DNA of 64,000 nt from Herbaspirillum sp. SJZ107 (GTDB taxonomy: Bacteria; Pseudomonadota; Gammaproteobacteria; Burkholderiales; Burkholderiaceae_D), in the NCBI RefSeq assembly GCF_006715485.1, contig NZ_VFNH01000002.1, positions 868,001 through 932,000 of the forward strand. Direction: 5' to 3'. The notes under the pieces are model-generated. The model ran no database searches and was not told where the DNA came from. It saw only the letters and a list, made by a program, of their open reading frames with translations. The position numbers and the translations under genes are program-made. This document shows positions 1 through 8,642 of the stretch, one piece after another. Position 1 is the stretch's first letter. Each line of letters begins with the position of its first letter.

Positions 1-997
1 CGACGGCGAGCTGACCGCGCTGCTGGGCCCATCCGGCTGCGGCAAGACCACGCTGCTGCGCATCATCGCCGGCCTGGAATTCCCGGATTCGGGCCGCGTG
101 CTGCTCGACAGCGACGATGCCTCGGCGCGCCACGTGCGCGAACGCCAGGTCGGCTTCGTGTTCCAGCATTACGCGCTGTTCAAGCACATGACCGTGTTCG
201 AGAACGTGGCGTTCGGCCTGCGGGTCAAGCCGCGCAAGGAGCGTCCGTCCGAGCAGCAGATCCGCGAGAAAGTGAAAAAGCTGCTCGAGCTGGTGCAGCT
301 GGACTGGATCGCCGACCGCTATCCGCCGCAGCTGTCGGGCGGCCAGCGCCAGCGCATCGCCCTGGCGCGCGCGCTGGCGGTGGAGCCGCGCGTGCTGCTG
401 CTGGACGAACCCTTCGGCGCGCTCGACGCCAAGGTGCGCAAGGAATTGCGGCGCTGGCTGCGCCAGCTGCACGACGAGCTGCACGTGACCTCGATCTTCG
501 TGACCCACGACCAGGAAGAGGCGCTCGAAGTGGCCGACCGCGTGGTCCTGATGAACAAGGGCCGCGTCGAGCAGACCGGCACCCCGGCCCAGGTGTACAA
601 CCAGCCGGCCTCGCCCTTCGTCTACGGCTTCCTCGGCAACGTCAACCTGTTCCACGGCCGCGTCGACGAAGGCGTGCTGGCCAGCGGCGATGCGCGCCTG
701 GCGACGCCGCAGCACACGGGCGTCCGCAACGGCGAGGCGATCGGCTACGTGCGGCCGCACGACCTCGACGTCGAGCGCTACGTGGCAGGCGGCGAGGGCG
801 TGGCGGTGAAACTGCGCCGTGCCCATGCGATCGGCCCGCTGGCCCAGCTCGACCTGGAGCGCGCCGACAATGCGCAACTGATCGAAGCGGTGATACCGAA
901 TGAGCGCTTCCGCGAACTGGATTTGCGCGATGGCGAGACCCTGCTGGTCAAGCCAAAGCGCATGCATGTATTCGTCGACCAAGGGGAAGGCATATGA
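1..997 (+). CDS. cysA: Sulfate/thiosulfate ABC transporter ATP-binding subunit (5' end missing)
   Basis: This is the ATPase of the CysTWA-type sulfate/thiosulfate importer, acting on the inner face of the cytoplasmic membrane. The reading frame is already open at base 2, so the true start lies outside the window. Visible motifs in order are Walker A (GPSGCGKTT, bases about 29-55), the Q-loop region (VFQHYALF), the ABC signature LSGGQRQR, Walker B with D-loop ([11 protein letters not shown]) and the H-loop (FVTHD). After the ATPase domain comes a C-terminal TOBE-like regulatory domain of about 110 residues. The stop overlaps the start of cysB (ATGA at 994-997), so the two are translationally coupled. 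The following CysB-type regulator makes sulfate a better call than other substrates of this ATPase family. Confidence 0.93.
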   Translation, partial: DGELTALLGPSGCGKTTLLRIIAGLEFPDSGRVLLDSDDASARHVRERQVGFVFQHYALFKHMTVFENVAFGLRVKPRKERPSEQQIREKVKKLLELVQLDWIADRYPPQLSGGQRQRIALARALAVEPRVLLLDEPFGALDAKVRKELRRWLRQLHDELHVTSIFVTHDQEEALEVADRVVLMNKGRVEQTGTPAQVYNQPASPFVYGFLGNVNLFHGRVDEGVLASGDARLATPQHTGVRNGEAIGYVRPHDLDVERYVAGGEGVAVKLRRAHAIGPLAQLDLERADNAQLIEAVIPNERFRELDLRDGETLLVKPKRMHVFVDQGEGI

Positions 998-1926
998 ATT
1001 TCCAGCAGCTGCGTTCGGTGCGCGAAGCCGCGCGCCGCAACTTCAACCTCACCGACGTGGCGAATGCGCTGTTCACGTCGCAGCCGGGCGTGTCGCGCCA
1101 GATCCGCGAGCTCGAGGACGAGCTGGGCGTGGTCATTTTCGAGCGCAACGGCAAACGCCTGACCGGCCTGACCGACCCTGGCAAGGGTATCCTGAAGATC
1201 GTCGAGCGCCTGCTGGTCGAGGCCGAGAACCTGCAGCAGGCCAGCAGCGAATACGCGGCCCAGGACAGCGGCACGCTCACCGTTGCCGTCACCCACACCC
1301 AGGCGCGCTATGCGCTGCCGCAGGTGGTGCAAGCCTTCCGCAGCTCGTTCCCGGGCGTGCGCATCTCGCTGCAGCAGAGCGCCCCGGAGCACATCGCCGA
1401 ATGGGTGCTGTCGGGCCGCGCCGACATCGGCATCGCGACCGAGGGCCTGAGCGCCTTCCCCGACCTGGTGTCCTTCCCGTGCTACCGCTGGAGCCACCTG
1501 GTGGTGGTGCCGGACGGGCACCCGCTGCTGGGCCAGAGCCCGATCAAGCTGGCCGACCTGGCCGAGTATCCCTTGATTACCTACGACGTCGGCTTCACCG
1601 GCCGCAGCCACATCGACGCCGCCTTTGCCAGCGCCGGCGTCAGCCCGGACATCGTGCTGACGGCGATGGATTCGGACGTCATCAAGCAGTACGTGTCACT
1701 CGGCATGGGCGTCGGCATCGTCGCCTCGATGGCCTTCGACCATGGACGCGACCGCGGCCTGCGCGCGATCGAATCGTCGCACCTGTTCGCGCCCAACGTG
1801 ACGCGCCTGGCGGTGCGCCGCGGGGCTTACCTGCGGGCGTATGCGTACGACTTCATCGAGCGCTTTGCGCAGGGGTTTACCCGGGCGGATATCGAGAAGG
1901 CTTTGCATCCGGTGGTGGTGGAGTAG
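994..1926 (+). CDS. cysB: LysR-type regulator of sulfur assimilation, CysB
   Basis: The product is 310 residues with an N-terminal winged helix-turn-helix (about residues 1-60, including the [17 protein letters not shown] recognition segment) and a C-terminal effector-binding domain. The N-terminus [20 protein letters not shown] is typical of CysB/Cbl proteins, which sense acetylserine or related compounds and activate sulfate uptake and reduction genes. Its start overlaps the cysA stop, so it is probably co-transcribed with the transporter. The length is slightly below the usual 310-325. CysB and its paralogue Cbl are hard to separate by eye; CysB is preferred because of the cysA linkage. 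Confidence 0.9.
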   Translation: MNFQQLRSVREAARRNFNLTDVANALFTSQPGVSRQIRELEDELGVVIFERNGKRLTGLTDPGKGILKIVERLLVEAENLQQASSEYAAQDSGTLTVAVTHTQARYALPQVVQAFRSSFPGVRISLQQSAPEHIAEWVLSGRADIGIATEGLSAFPDLVSFPCYRWSHLVVVPDGHPLLGQSPIKLADLAEYPLITYDVGFTGRSHIDAAFASAGVSPDIVLTAMDSDVIKQYVSLGMGVGIVASMAFDHGRDRGLRAIESSHLFAPNVTRLAVRRGAYLRAYAYDFIERFAQGFTRADIEKALHPVVVE

Positions 1927-1955
1927 ACCGTACCTCCGGCGACGAAATAAATTCT

Positions 1956-2084
1956 CCGTCGTCCGCGCGAAGGCGGGGATCCATGCTGAGCAACAGAATT
2001 CGGTATGCCAGAAGTATGTCGACTACTTCCTAAATACAGACTTCGGATCCTCAGCATGGGTTCCCGCCTTCGCGGGAACGACGG
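1956..2084. repeat. Large imperfect inverted repeat between convergent genes
   Basis: A 35-bp arm at 1956-1990 and its reverse complement at 2050-2084 match at 31 of 35 positions, with about 59 bp between them. Each arm also holds an inner short palindrome of the CCCGC...GCGGG type (core GCGAAGGCGGG). It fills the gap between cysB (plus) and the aldo/keto reductase (minus), so it can form a strong hairpin in both transcripts. The arm looks like the dispersed REP-like repeats common in Burkholderiales; that is inference from general knowledge. Confidence 0.8.
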
Positions 2085-2092
2085 TTTGTAGC

Positions 2093-3139
2093 TTACTGGC
2101 CCGGATTGGTGTAGCGGGCATGAATCGCATCGATCGCCTTCACCACCTCATCCGGCAGCGTGAGCTGCTCCGCATCGATATTCTCCTTCAGCTGCGCCAG
2201 CGTCGTCGCCCCGATGATGGTCGACCCCGTGAACCAGCGCGAATAGCACCACGCCAGCGCCATCTGTGCAGGCGACATGCCATTGGCGCGCGCCAAAGCC
2301 GCATATTCCTTCACGGCCGCGAATACCGCCGGGCGCAGGTAGCGCGGGCTCCAGGTCGGCGGGTAGATCGTCAGGCGGCCGTGCGCCTGCGGGTTGTCGA
2401 CGTACTTGGCGCTGAGCTGGCCGAAGGCGAGCGGGCTGTAGGCCAGCAGGCTGACCTCTTCGCGGTAGCAGACTTCGTCCAGCAGCGTGGTTTCAAAAGC
2501 GCGCGCGGTCAGGTTGTATAAATTCTGGATGGTGGCGATGCGCGGCAGGCCCTGCATCTCGGCCTGCTTGATGTATTCGCTCACGCCCCACGGGCTCTCG
2601 TTGGAGACGCCGATGTGGCGGATCTTGCCTTCCTTGATCAGGTCGCCCAGCACGGCCAGCGTCTCTTCGATCGGCACGCTGGCGCGTTCCTTCTGCGGGT
2701 CGAACTGGTTGGCGCCGAAGATCGGCACGTTGCGGCTCGGCCAGTGCAGCTGGTAGAGGTCGACGTAATCGGTCTGCAGGCGCTGCAGGCTGGCGTCGAG
2801 GGCGGCGCGGATGTTCGCCGCATCGAGGTTGTGGCGGCCGCCGCGGATCCAGGTCTGGTTCGCGTTCGGACCGGCGGCCTTGGTGGCCAGCACGATGTCG
2901 GCGCGCTTGCCGCTCTTTTTCAGCCAGCTGCCGATGAAGCGTTCGGTCGACCCCTGGGTGGCGGCGCTGGGCGGCACCGGATACATTTCCGCGGTATCGA
3001 TGAAGTTGATGCCGCGCTCCATCGCATAATCGAGCTGGCTGTGGGCGTCGGCTTCGGTGTTCTGTTCGCCGAAGGTCATGGTGCCGAGGCAGACGCGGGA
3101 GACGGTGAGGTCGGTGCGGCCGAGTTTTTGCATCTTCAT
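2093..3139 (-). CDS. tas: Aldo/keto reductase, Tas/YghZ type
   Basis: The 348-residue product is an NADP(H)-dependent oxidoreductase of the aldo/keto reductase superfamily, expected to be a cytosolic TIM barrel. The start MQKLGRTDLTVSRVCLGTMT is the family N-terminus. The catalytic tetrad can be placed as Asp48, Tyr53 (FIDTAEMYP), Lys87 (ATKAAG) and His132 (LYQLHWPS). Length and the EMYPVP segment fit the Tas subgroup (346 residues in E. coli). The physiological substrate is not known from sequence. The gene follows pyrD on the minus strand but is separated by an inverted repeat, so it probably has its own transcript. Confidence 0.88.
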   Translation of the reverse strand: MKMQKLGRTDLTVSRVCLGTMTFGEQNTEADAHSQLDYAMERGINFIDTAEMYPVPPSAATQGSTERFIGSWLKKSGKRADIVLATKAAGPNANQTWIRGGRHNLDAANIRAALDASLQRLQTDYVDLYQLHWPSRNVPIFGANQFDPQKERASVPIEETLAVLGDLIKEGKIRHIGVSNESPWGVSEYIKQAEMQGLPRIATIQNLYNLTARAFETTLLDEVCYREEVSLLAYSPLAFGQLSAKYVDNPQAHGRLTIYPPTWSPRYLRPAVFAAVKEYAALARANGMSPAQMALAWCYSRWFTGSTIIGATTLAQLKENIDAEQLTLPDEVVKAIDAIHARYTNPGQ

Positions 3140-3167
3140 GATGTGTCCTGTTTCGTTGGCTCATAAA

Positions 3168-3253
3168 CGTCGCCCCTGCGGAGGCAGGGGCCCAAGTTTG
3201 CATGAGCCATCGAAACGCTCGCAAATTGGACCCCTGCCTTCGCAGGGGCGACG
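3168..3253. repeat. Second large inverted repeat, between pyrD and the aldo/keto reductase
   Basis: A 34-bp arm at 3168-3201 is the near-perfect reverse complement of 3221-3253, around a 19-bp centre. Each arm contains an inner palindrome with core CCCTGC-GAGGCAGGGG. It has the same architecture as the repeat at 1956-2084 (outer long arms, inner short palindrome, arms beginning CGTCG), but the inner sequence differs. It lies just upstream of the aldo/keto reductase start and just after the pyrD stop. Confidence 0.8.
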
Positions 3254-3298
3254 GTTCATATTTTTGCAGTGTGTTTTATTTTCGTACCACGCCTTGTT

Positions 3299-4342
3299 TT
3301 ATTTCACGCCGCGCAGCGCATTCGCACACTCGCGCACCAGCGCCGGCCCGCGATAGATCAGGCCACTGTACAGCTGCACCAGCTGCGCCCCGGCCGCGAT
3401 CTTGGCCTTGGCATCCTGGCCGCGCAGGATGCCACCGACGCCGATGATCGGGATCGCGTCGCCGACTTCCTTCTTCAGCGCGCGGATCACGATGTTCGAC
3501 AGGTCGAACACCGGCGCCCCGGACAGGCCGCCCTGCTGGCCGGCATGCTTCATGCCTTCGACGTCGCGCCGGTTGAGGGTGGTGTTGGTGGCGATCACGC
3601 CGTCGATGCCGTGGCGCAGCAGGGCGGCGCCGATGTTGCGGATCTGGTCGGCATCGACGTCGGGCGCGATCTTCAGCGCCAGCGGCACGTAGTGGCCATG
3701 CTTGTCGGCCAGGCGCGACTGCTCGCCCTTGAGCTCGGCCAGCAGGGCATCCAGTTCGGACGCGCCCTGCAGCTGTCTCAGGTTCTTGGTGTTGGGCGAG
3801 GAAATGTTGACCGTGACGTAGCTGGCATACGGGTACACCTTGCGCAGGCATTCCAGGTAGTCGTCGGCGGCGCGTTCGATCGGGGTGTCGGCGTTCTTGC
3901 CGATGTTCAGGCCGAGTACGCCTTGCCGTTCCTGATAGAAGCGCGACGCCCGCACGTTGGCGATGAAGGCGTCGACGCCGCCGTTGTTGAAGCCCATGCG
4001 GTTGATGATGCCGCGCGCGGCCGGCAGGCGGAACATGCGCGGACGCGGATTGCCGGGCTGGGCGCGCGGGGTGACGGTGCCGATTTCGATCGAGCCGAAG
4101 CCGAGCGCGGCCAGGCCGTCGATGTAGGCGCCATCCTTGTCGAGGCCTGCCGCCAGGCCGACCGGGTTGGGGAAGGTGATGCCCATCACCGTGCGCGGGT
4201 CCGGCGCGGGTTTGCGTACGACGCCGGTCAGGCCCAGCGCGGCCGCGCGGCGCAGGGCCGGCAAGGTCAGGTTGTGGGCCGTTTCGGCATCGAGCGAAAA
4301 CAGCAGGGGACGGGCAAGCGCGTACAGGAGTTTGTCGGACAT
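3299..4342 (-). CDS. pyrD: Dihydroorotate dehydrogenase (quinone), class 2
   Basis: This enzyme oxidises dihydroorotate to orotate in pyrimidine synthesis, passing electrons to quinone at the inner membrane. It has 347 residues. The N-terminal helical extension ([20 protein letters not shown]) that binds membrane and quinone marks class 2. FMN-barrel motifs include [13 protein letters not shown] and [11 protein letters not shown], whose second Ser (Ser182) is the class 2 catalytic base, and C-terminal IIGVGGI and [11 protein letters not shown] phosphate-binding loops. No partner pyrimidine gene lies nearby, which is usual for pyrD. Confidence 0.96.
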   Translation of the reverse strand: MSDKLLYALARPLLFSLDAETAHNLTLPALRRAAALGLTGVVRKPAPDPRTVMGITFPNPVGLAAGLDKDGAYIDGLAALGFGSIEIGTVTPRAQPGNPRPRMFRLPAARGIINRMGFNNGGVDAFIANVRASRFYQERQGVLGLNIGKNADTPIERAADDYLECLRKVYPYASYVTVNISSPNTKNLRQLQGASELDALLAELKGEQSRLADKHGHYVPLALKIAPDVDADQIRNIGAALLRHGIDGVIATNTTLNRRDVEGMKHAGQQGGLSGAPVFDLSNIVIRALKKEVGDAIPIIGVGGILRGQDAKAKIAAGAQLVQLYSGLIYRGPALVRECANALRGVK

Positions 4343-4477
4343 GTGTCGGTCGATCGTGAATTCACGACATTTTAACCTGTACGCGTAGGGTGGGCCGCTC
4401 TACTTTATTGGCAGATCAGCACGCAACCGGAATGCGGCCCACGCGTAAGCCGGCATGCCGCTGGCGCCACGCGCAAG

Positions 4478-5206
4478 TCAACGCTCCAGCACGCCCCATG
4501 CGCCATCGATGCGCGCTTCCAGTGGCCGGAAATTGATCTTGTAGGCCATCTTCGGGCTCTGTTCGATCCAGTAGCCGAGATAGACATAGGGCAGGCCCAG
4601 TTCGCGCGCCTGCTCGATCTGCCACAGCACGTTGTAGGTGCCGAAAGAGGCGCCCACCACGTCCGGATCGAAGAAGGTGTACACGGACGACAGGCCGTCG
4701 GACAGCACGTCGATGATCGAGACCATGCGCAAGGTGCCGTCCGGCTCGCGGAATTCGACCAGCCGCGTATTCACCCGGCTTTGCAGCAGGAACTGGGCAT
4801 ACTGGTCGCGGCTGTCCTGGTCCATGCCGCCGCCGACGTGGCGCGTGGTCTGGTAGCGCAGGTAGAGCGCGTAGTGCTCGTCGGAGAACGACAGGTTGGC
4901 GACCATCGCCGTCAGGTCGCCGTGGTGCTTCCAGGCGCGCCGCTGGCTGCGGTTGGGCACGAAATCGTTCACCGCCACGCGCACCGGGATGCAGGCGCGG
5001 CAGCCGTCGCAGTACGGGCGATAGGTGAAGATGCCGCTGCGCCGGAAACCGTTGCGCACCAGTTCGGAGTAGACGTCCGCGTTGATCAGGTGCGACGGCG
5101 TGGCCACCTGCGAGCGCGCCTGGCGCGCATCGAGATAGCTGCACGGGTAGGGCGCCGTGGTGTAGAACTGCAGCGTGGAAAAGGGCAGATCGTTTAGGTG
5201 CGTCAT
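4478..5206 (-). CDS. bpt: Aspartate/glutamate leucyltransferase (ATE1-like N-end rule transferase)
   Basis: The 242-residue product belongs to the bacterial ATE1-like family (Bpt), which moves leucine from Leu-tRNA onto proteins starting with Asp or Glu and so marks them for ClpS/ClpAP degradation. Evidence is the N-terminal Cys cluster with [12 protein letters not shown], the N-terminus [19 protein letters not shown] and the C-terminal [15 protein letters not shown] segment. The frame is open to 5227, but the start at 5206 ([10 protein letters not shown]) is the usual family N-terminus. It lies directly downstream of aat, and the two complementary N-degron enzymes are probably co-transcribed. 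Older databases call this family arginyltransferase. Confidence 0.92.
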   Translation of the reverse strand: MTHLNDLPFSTLQFYTTAPYPCSYLDARQARSQVATPSHLINADVYSELVRNGFRRSGIFTYRPYCDGCRACIPVRVAVNDFVPNRSQRRAWKHHGDLTAMVANLSFSDEHYALYLRYQTTRHVGGGMDQDSRDQYAQFLLQSRVNTRLVEFREPDGTLRMVSIIDVLSDGLSSVYTFFDPDVVGASFGTYNVLWQIEQARELGLPYVYLGYWIEQSPKMAYKINFRPLEARIDGAWGVLER

Positions 5207-5264
5207 GCAATGCTCTCGGGACGACATGTAGGCTCATTGTAGCCAAAGACGGCGCACCGCAACG

Positions 5265-6011
5265 TTAAGTCGTCAACGGTGGCGCGACTTCCCAGTGTTC
5301 GATTGGCGCTTCCGTGATGGCGTGGCGCAAATGCTCAAGAAATTGACTGCGCGGGATCGGCTTCGCACCCAGCGAGGCCAGGTGTCCGGTTTCCTGCTGG
5401 CAATCGAGCATGCGCACGCCGTGGCTGCGCAGGAAGGCGACCAGGTAGGCCAGCGCCACCTTGGACGCGTCCGACACGCGTGCGAACATCGATTCGCCAT
5501 AGAACATGCGGCCGATGCAGACGCCATAGGCGCCGCCGACCAGTTCGCCGTCCAGCCACACTTCGGACGAATGCGCATACCCCATCCGGTGCAGGCCGCC
5601 GTAGCCGGCGATGATGTCTTCCGAGATCCAGGTGCCGGGACCATCCTTGCGCGGGGCGGCGCAGGCGCGCATCACCTGTTCGAAGGCGCTGTCGAAGCGC
5701 ACGTCCCAGCCGCTGCCGGCAGGCTCGGCGCCCGTCGTTTTTGCCGTGCGCGCGCGCTCGACCTTGCGCAGGGTTTTCTTGAGGCTGTCGCTGATCTTGA
5801 AGGCATCCGTATGCAGCACCATGCGCGGGTCGGTGCTCCACCACAGGATCGGCTGGCCTTCCGAAAACCACGGAAAGATGCCGTTGCGGTACGCCTGCAG
5901 CAGGCGCCGCGGCGACAGGTCGGCGCCGGCCGCGAGCAGTCCGGGCGCATCGGTCGTCAGCGCTTCGGAGACGTCGGGGAAGGGCGTGTTCGCCTCGAGC
6001 CAGGGAATCAT
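5265..6011 (-). CDS. aat: Leucyl/phenylalanyl-tRNA--protein transferase
   Basis: Aat adds Leu or Phe from charged tRNA to N-terminal Lys or Arg of proteins, creating ClpS-recognised degrons. The 248-residue product starts [18 protein letters not shown] and has the family hallmarks [21 protein letters not shown] (split here as [11 protein letters not shown] and AYRNGIFPW), [22 protein letters not shown] and [16 protein letters not shown]. It sits 21 bp after the Nudix gene and upstream of bpt, consistent with a three-gene minus-strand unit. Confidence 0.96.
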   Translation of the reverse strand: MIPWLEANTPFPDVSEALTTDAPGLLAAGADLSPRRLLQAYRNGIFPWFSEGQPILWWSTDPRMVLHTDAFKISDSLKKTLRKVERARTAKTTGAEPAGSGWDVRFDSAFEQVMRACAAPRKDGPGTWISEDIIAGYGGLHRMGYAHSSEVWLDGELVGGAYGVCIGRMFYGESMFARVSDASKVALAYLVAFLRSHGVRMLDCQQETGHLASLGAKPIPRSQFLEHLRHAITEAPIEHWEVAPPLTT

Positions 6012-6032
6012 GGCGGTGCTCGCTCGGGCCGG

Positions 6033-6632
6033 TCAGTCGGGTTGTTCCGGGGCCGGCTCGTCGGCGCGACGCATGGGACGCGTGACGTCGCCGCCGTGGA
6101 AACCGTAGTCGCCGCCCGCTTCGCGGATGCGGGCACGGTCGGCGAAGAACAGCTCCAGCGTGGTGCGGATGGTGGGGAAGGCGAGGTCGTCCCACGGGAT
6201 CTCGTCTTCGGCGAACAGGCGCACGTCCAGGCTTTCGATGCCGGCCGCGAAATCGAGGTCGAGCAGCTCGGCCAGGTAGAACAGGTGGACCTGGTGCACA
6301 TGCGCCACGTTCAGCAGCGTGAACAGCTTGCCCAGCCTGACGTTGGCGCCGGCTTCTTCCTCGGTCTCGCGCACCGCGGCCTGCTCGGTGGTTTCCTCGT
6401 TCTCCATGAAGCCGGCCGGCAGGGTCCAGTAGCCGTAGCGCGGCTCGATCGCACGCTTGCACAGCAGGATCTTGAATTCGCCTTCGCGCTGCCACACTGG
6501 AATCGAGCCGATCACCAGCTTCGGGTTCTGGTAATGAATGGTGCCGCAATGGGTGCACACGTAGCGTGGACGGTTATCGCCTTCGGGGATGGCCACCGTC
6601 AGCGGATGGGCGCACTCGGAGCAGAATTTCAT
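6033..6632 (-). CDS. Nudix hydrolase with N-terminal zinc ribbon
   Basis: A 199-residue predicted pyrophosphohydrolase. An N-terminal zinc ribbon has Cys4, Cys7, Cys26 and Cys29 (CSEC and CTHC). The Nudix box follows the pattern G-x5-E-x7-R-E-x-E-E-x-G and starts at GFMENEE, reading RETEEEAG at its end. The zinc ribbon resembles NudC-like and ADP-ribose pyrophosphatase relatives, but the NudC SQPWPFPxS motif is absent, so I do not call NudC. A TTG start at 6641 is also possible; ATG at 6632 begins exactly at the Cys-rich domain and is preferred. Substrate unknown. Confidence 0.85.
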   Translation of the reverse strand: MKFCSECAHPLTVAIPEGDNRPRYVCTHCGTIHYQNPKLVIGSIPVWQREGEFKILLCKRAIEPRYGYWTLPAGFMENEETTEQAAVRETEEEAGANVRLGKLFTLLNVAHVHQVHLFYLAELLDLDFAAGIESLDVRLFAEDEIPWDDLAFPTIRTTLELFFADRARIREAGGDYGFHGGDVTRPMRRADEPAPEQPD

Positions 6633-6718
6633 AGAAAACAAAGGTTATGGGCTTGCCCTTACTTTACACCGTAATGCGGCGGCTGTGCCGCCCCCGGACA
6701 GGCGCGATGGGATCGCCA

Positions 6719-6747
6719 TTGCCTAAATCGGCCAGGCCCCGTATAAT
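6719..6747 (+). promoter_or_regulatory. Sigma-70 promoter of the initiator tRNA
   Basis: A -35 box TTGCCT (6719-6724) is followed after 17 bp by a perfect -10 box TATAAT (6742-6747). The -10 box ends 13 bp before the first base of the tRNA, which fits a stable-RNA promoter. Confidence 0.82.
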
Positions 6748-6760
6748 ACGAACCATCAGA

Positions 6761-6837
6761 CGCGGGGTGGAGCAGTCTGGCAGCTCGTCGGGCTCATAAC
6801 CCGAAGGTCACAGGTTCAAATCCTGTCCCCGCAACCA
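6761..6837 (+). tRNA. Initiator tRNA-fMet (anticodon CAT)
   Basis: A 77-nt cloverleaf with encoded CCA. The anticodon is CAT in the loop CTCATAA. Initiator identity is shown by the mismatched C1/A72 pair at the top of the acceptor stem and by three consecutive G-C pairs (GGG/CCC) next to the anticodon loop. The T-loop reads TTCAAAT. Confidence 0.97.
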
Positions 6838-6870
6838 AATTCAAGGCAGTGTCGATCAAGACACTCCCTC

Positions 6871-6909
6871 AAAAAGCCCGGTCGACACTGCGTCGACCGG
6901 GCTTTTTTT
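6871..6909 (+). terminator. Intrinsic terminator after tRNA-fMet
   Basis: A 16-bp perfect stem (6871-6886 with 6892-6907, core GCCCGGTCGAC) with a 5-nt loop ends in seven T residues. The A-rich 5' side also lets it work on the opposite strand. Confidence 0.9.
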
Positions 6910-7040
6910 CGTTTCTCGCGTCATTCCAAAGCGGTTTCAGGTGTACGATTGCCTTTGCGCTAATAAAATCTGCTATATTCAATGTCGATTAGGAAAGATT
7001 TTTTGCCTGCCGATTGAAGTTCAGCGATTTTCATCCGACT

Positions 7041-8111
7041 ATGAGCGACGCGACATTGAAAGTTATGCAACCCGCCCTGCCGAGGGTGCTGGTCAGCATC
7101 CTCAACTGGAACGGGACCGCCAAGACCCTGGCCTGCCTGGATTCGGTGAAAAACGAAGTGGCGGTTGCCCCTGCCGACGTGACGACGCTGGTCATCGACA
7201 ACGGGTCGCGTAGCGAGGAAGCGGCGGCGCTGTCCGCGGCCTTGGCGGCGCGCGACGTGGTGCTCGAATGCCTGCCGCAGAACCTGGGCTTCACCGGCGG
7301 CCATAACGTCGCCATCGAACTGGCGATCCGCGAAGGCTACGATTACATCTGGCTGCTGAACAACGATTCCACGGTCGAGCTTGGCACCCTGCGTGAGCTG
7401 GTTGCGGAACTCCAGGCCCATGCCCGTTGCGGGGCGGTATCGCCGGTTCTGCGCGACATCCATGACGGCCACATCGCACGCTGCGTCAACTACCATGACT
7501 GGAACAAGCGAAAGACCCGGCTCATCCTCGACATCGAGGAGGCGCGCCGCTTCCAGGACGCACATCCTGAAGAAGTCTGGGTCGACGGCACCGCGGTGCT
7601 GTACCGGGTGCAGGCGCTGAAGGATACCGGGCCGCTGGACGACCGCTTGTTCGCATACTACGACGACGACGATATCGGCATGCGCCTGGTCAAGCATGGT
7701 TGGATGGTCCGCTGTGCCCTGAATGCGACGGTGTTCCACGAAAACCGCAAGGAACTCGAAGAGTTCCCGCTGTACCTGGTCTATCTGCTGCAGCGTAACG
7801 AGATGCTGTTCCTGGATACGCATACGCCGCCGGCCCACCGTCGCCTGTTGCGCCTGAAGCTGGTGGACAAGGCCATGTACGACGCCGTCCGCTATCGCGA
7901 ATATGGCCGCTACACCTACAGCGACGCGGCCCTGCTCGGCATGTGGGACTACCTGCGCGGCCGCTTTGGTCCGCCCGCGCATCAGCGCAAGGTGCCGCTG
8001 TTCCTGCGCACGGCCTGCGTCCTCGCGCAGCGCGTGTACGCGATCAAGAACGCGAATGCGCGCAAGGCGTCCAGACGAGGACTTGCGCCGGAACAGCACC
8101 AGTCGACCTGA
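7041..8111 (+). CDS. Family 2 glycosyltransferase, rhamnosyltransferase-like
   Basis: A GT-A fold glycosyltransferase of 356 residues if started at 7041. It shows the nucleotide-binding start LVSILNWNGTAKTLACLDSV, VIDNGS, the segment NLGFTGGHN, and the DxD-like WLLNNDSTVELGTL. The pattern resembles WbbL/RfbF-type transferases that add rhamnose or similar sugars to surface polysaccharides. The frame is open from a TTG at 7014; ATG at 7041 is preferred but has no strong ribosome site, so the start is uncertain. It stands alone, far from the polysaccharide locus after 51 kb, so its acceptor is unknown. Confidence 0.82.
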   Translation: MSDATLKVMQPALPRVLVSILNWNGTAKTLACLDSVKNEVAVAPADVTTLVIDNGSRSEEAAALSAALAARDVVLECLPQNLGFTGGHNVAIELAIREGYDYIWLLNNDSTVELGTLRELVAELQAHARCGAVSPVLRDIHDGHIARCVNYHDWNKRKTRLILDIEEARRFQDAHPEEVWVDGTAVLYRVQALKDTGPLDDRLFAYYDDDDIGMRLVKHGWMVRCALNATVFHENRKELEEFPLYLVYLLQRNEMLFLDTHTPPAHRRLLRLKLVDKAMYDAVRYREYGRYTYSDAALLGMWDYLRGRFGPPAHQRKVPLFLRTACVLAQRVYAIKNANARKASRRGLAPEQHQST

Positions 8112-8219
8112 GCCAAGGCGGCTCGACACAGCGCAAATCCCGTTCAAGCTGACGCAACAGTGTCGGCGTGCGCCGGTCAAACCGGCGTTGCCTGACATTG
8201 ACCAATGGAGCATGCGTTC

Positions 8220-8633
8220 ATGATTACCGTTGACGAGATAAACGAAGCCTGGGGCTGGGTCGGCCTGGATGCGGCCGAGGTGCTGGGCGAAAACGCCTTC
8301 GGCAACCTCATCATCCGCGATGCGGACGGGATGTACTGGCGCCTCTCGCCCCAGGACCTGCGCTGCGAACCGGTGGCCGAAGACCGCGCCGCCCTCGATG
8401 CGCTCTCCTATAACCAGGATTTCCTGCGCGACTGGTACATGCCCGAGGCCGTGCACCTGGCCGAGTCCACGCTCGGACCGCTGGCGGCCGGGCGCAAGTA
8501 CTGCCTCAAGATCCCGAGCGCGCTCGGCGGCCATTACGGCAGCGACAACCTGGCCACCGTGCCGCTGTCCGAACTGATCCGGTTTGCCGGGGAGGGCGCG
8601 CAGCAGTTCGAGGGCTTGCCACGTTTGAACTGA
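8220..8633 (+). CDS. DUF1851 / Tdi1-like immunity domain protein
   Basis: A small acidic protein of 137 residues starting MITVDEINEAWGWVGLD. The segments GENAFGNLIIRDADG, YWRLSPQDL, RDWYM, GRKYCLKIPSALGG and LIRFAGE match what I know of the DUF1851 family, which includes the C-terminal domain of the T6SS immunity protein Tdi1. A GGAG at 8207-8210 favours ATG 8220 over the in-frame ATG at 8205. No toxin gene is visible on either side, so it may be an orphan immunity gene or a housekeeping relative. Function is inferred from the family only. Confidence 0.7.
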   Translation: MITVDEINEAWGWVGLDAAEVLGENAFGNLIIRDADGMYWRLSPQDLRCEPVAEDRAALDALSYNQDFLRDWYMPEAVHLAESTLGPLAAGRKYCLKIPSALGGHYGSDNLATVPLSELIRFAGEGAQQFEGLPRLN

Positions 8634-8642
8634 GAGCCGCGC

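Noticed and set aside
6761-7040. tRNA-fMet as an integration site for a mobile island
   Set aside because: No repeat of the tRNA 3' end, integrase gene or compositional break was seen downstream.
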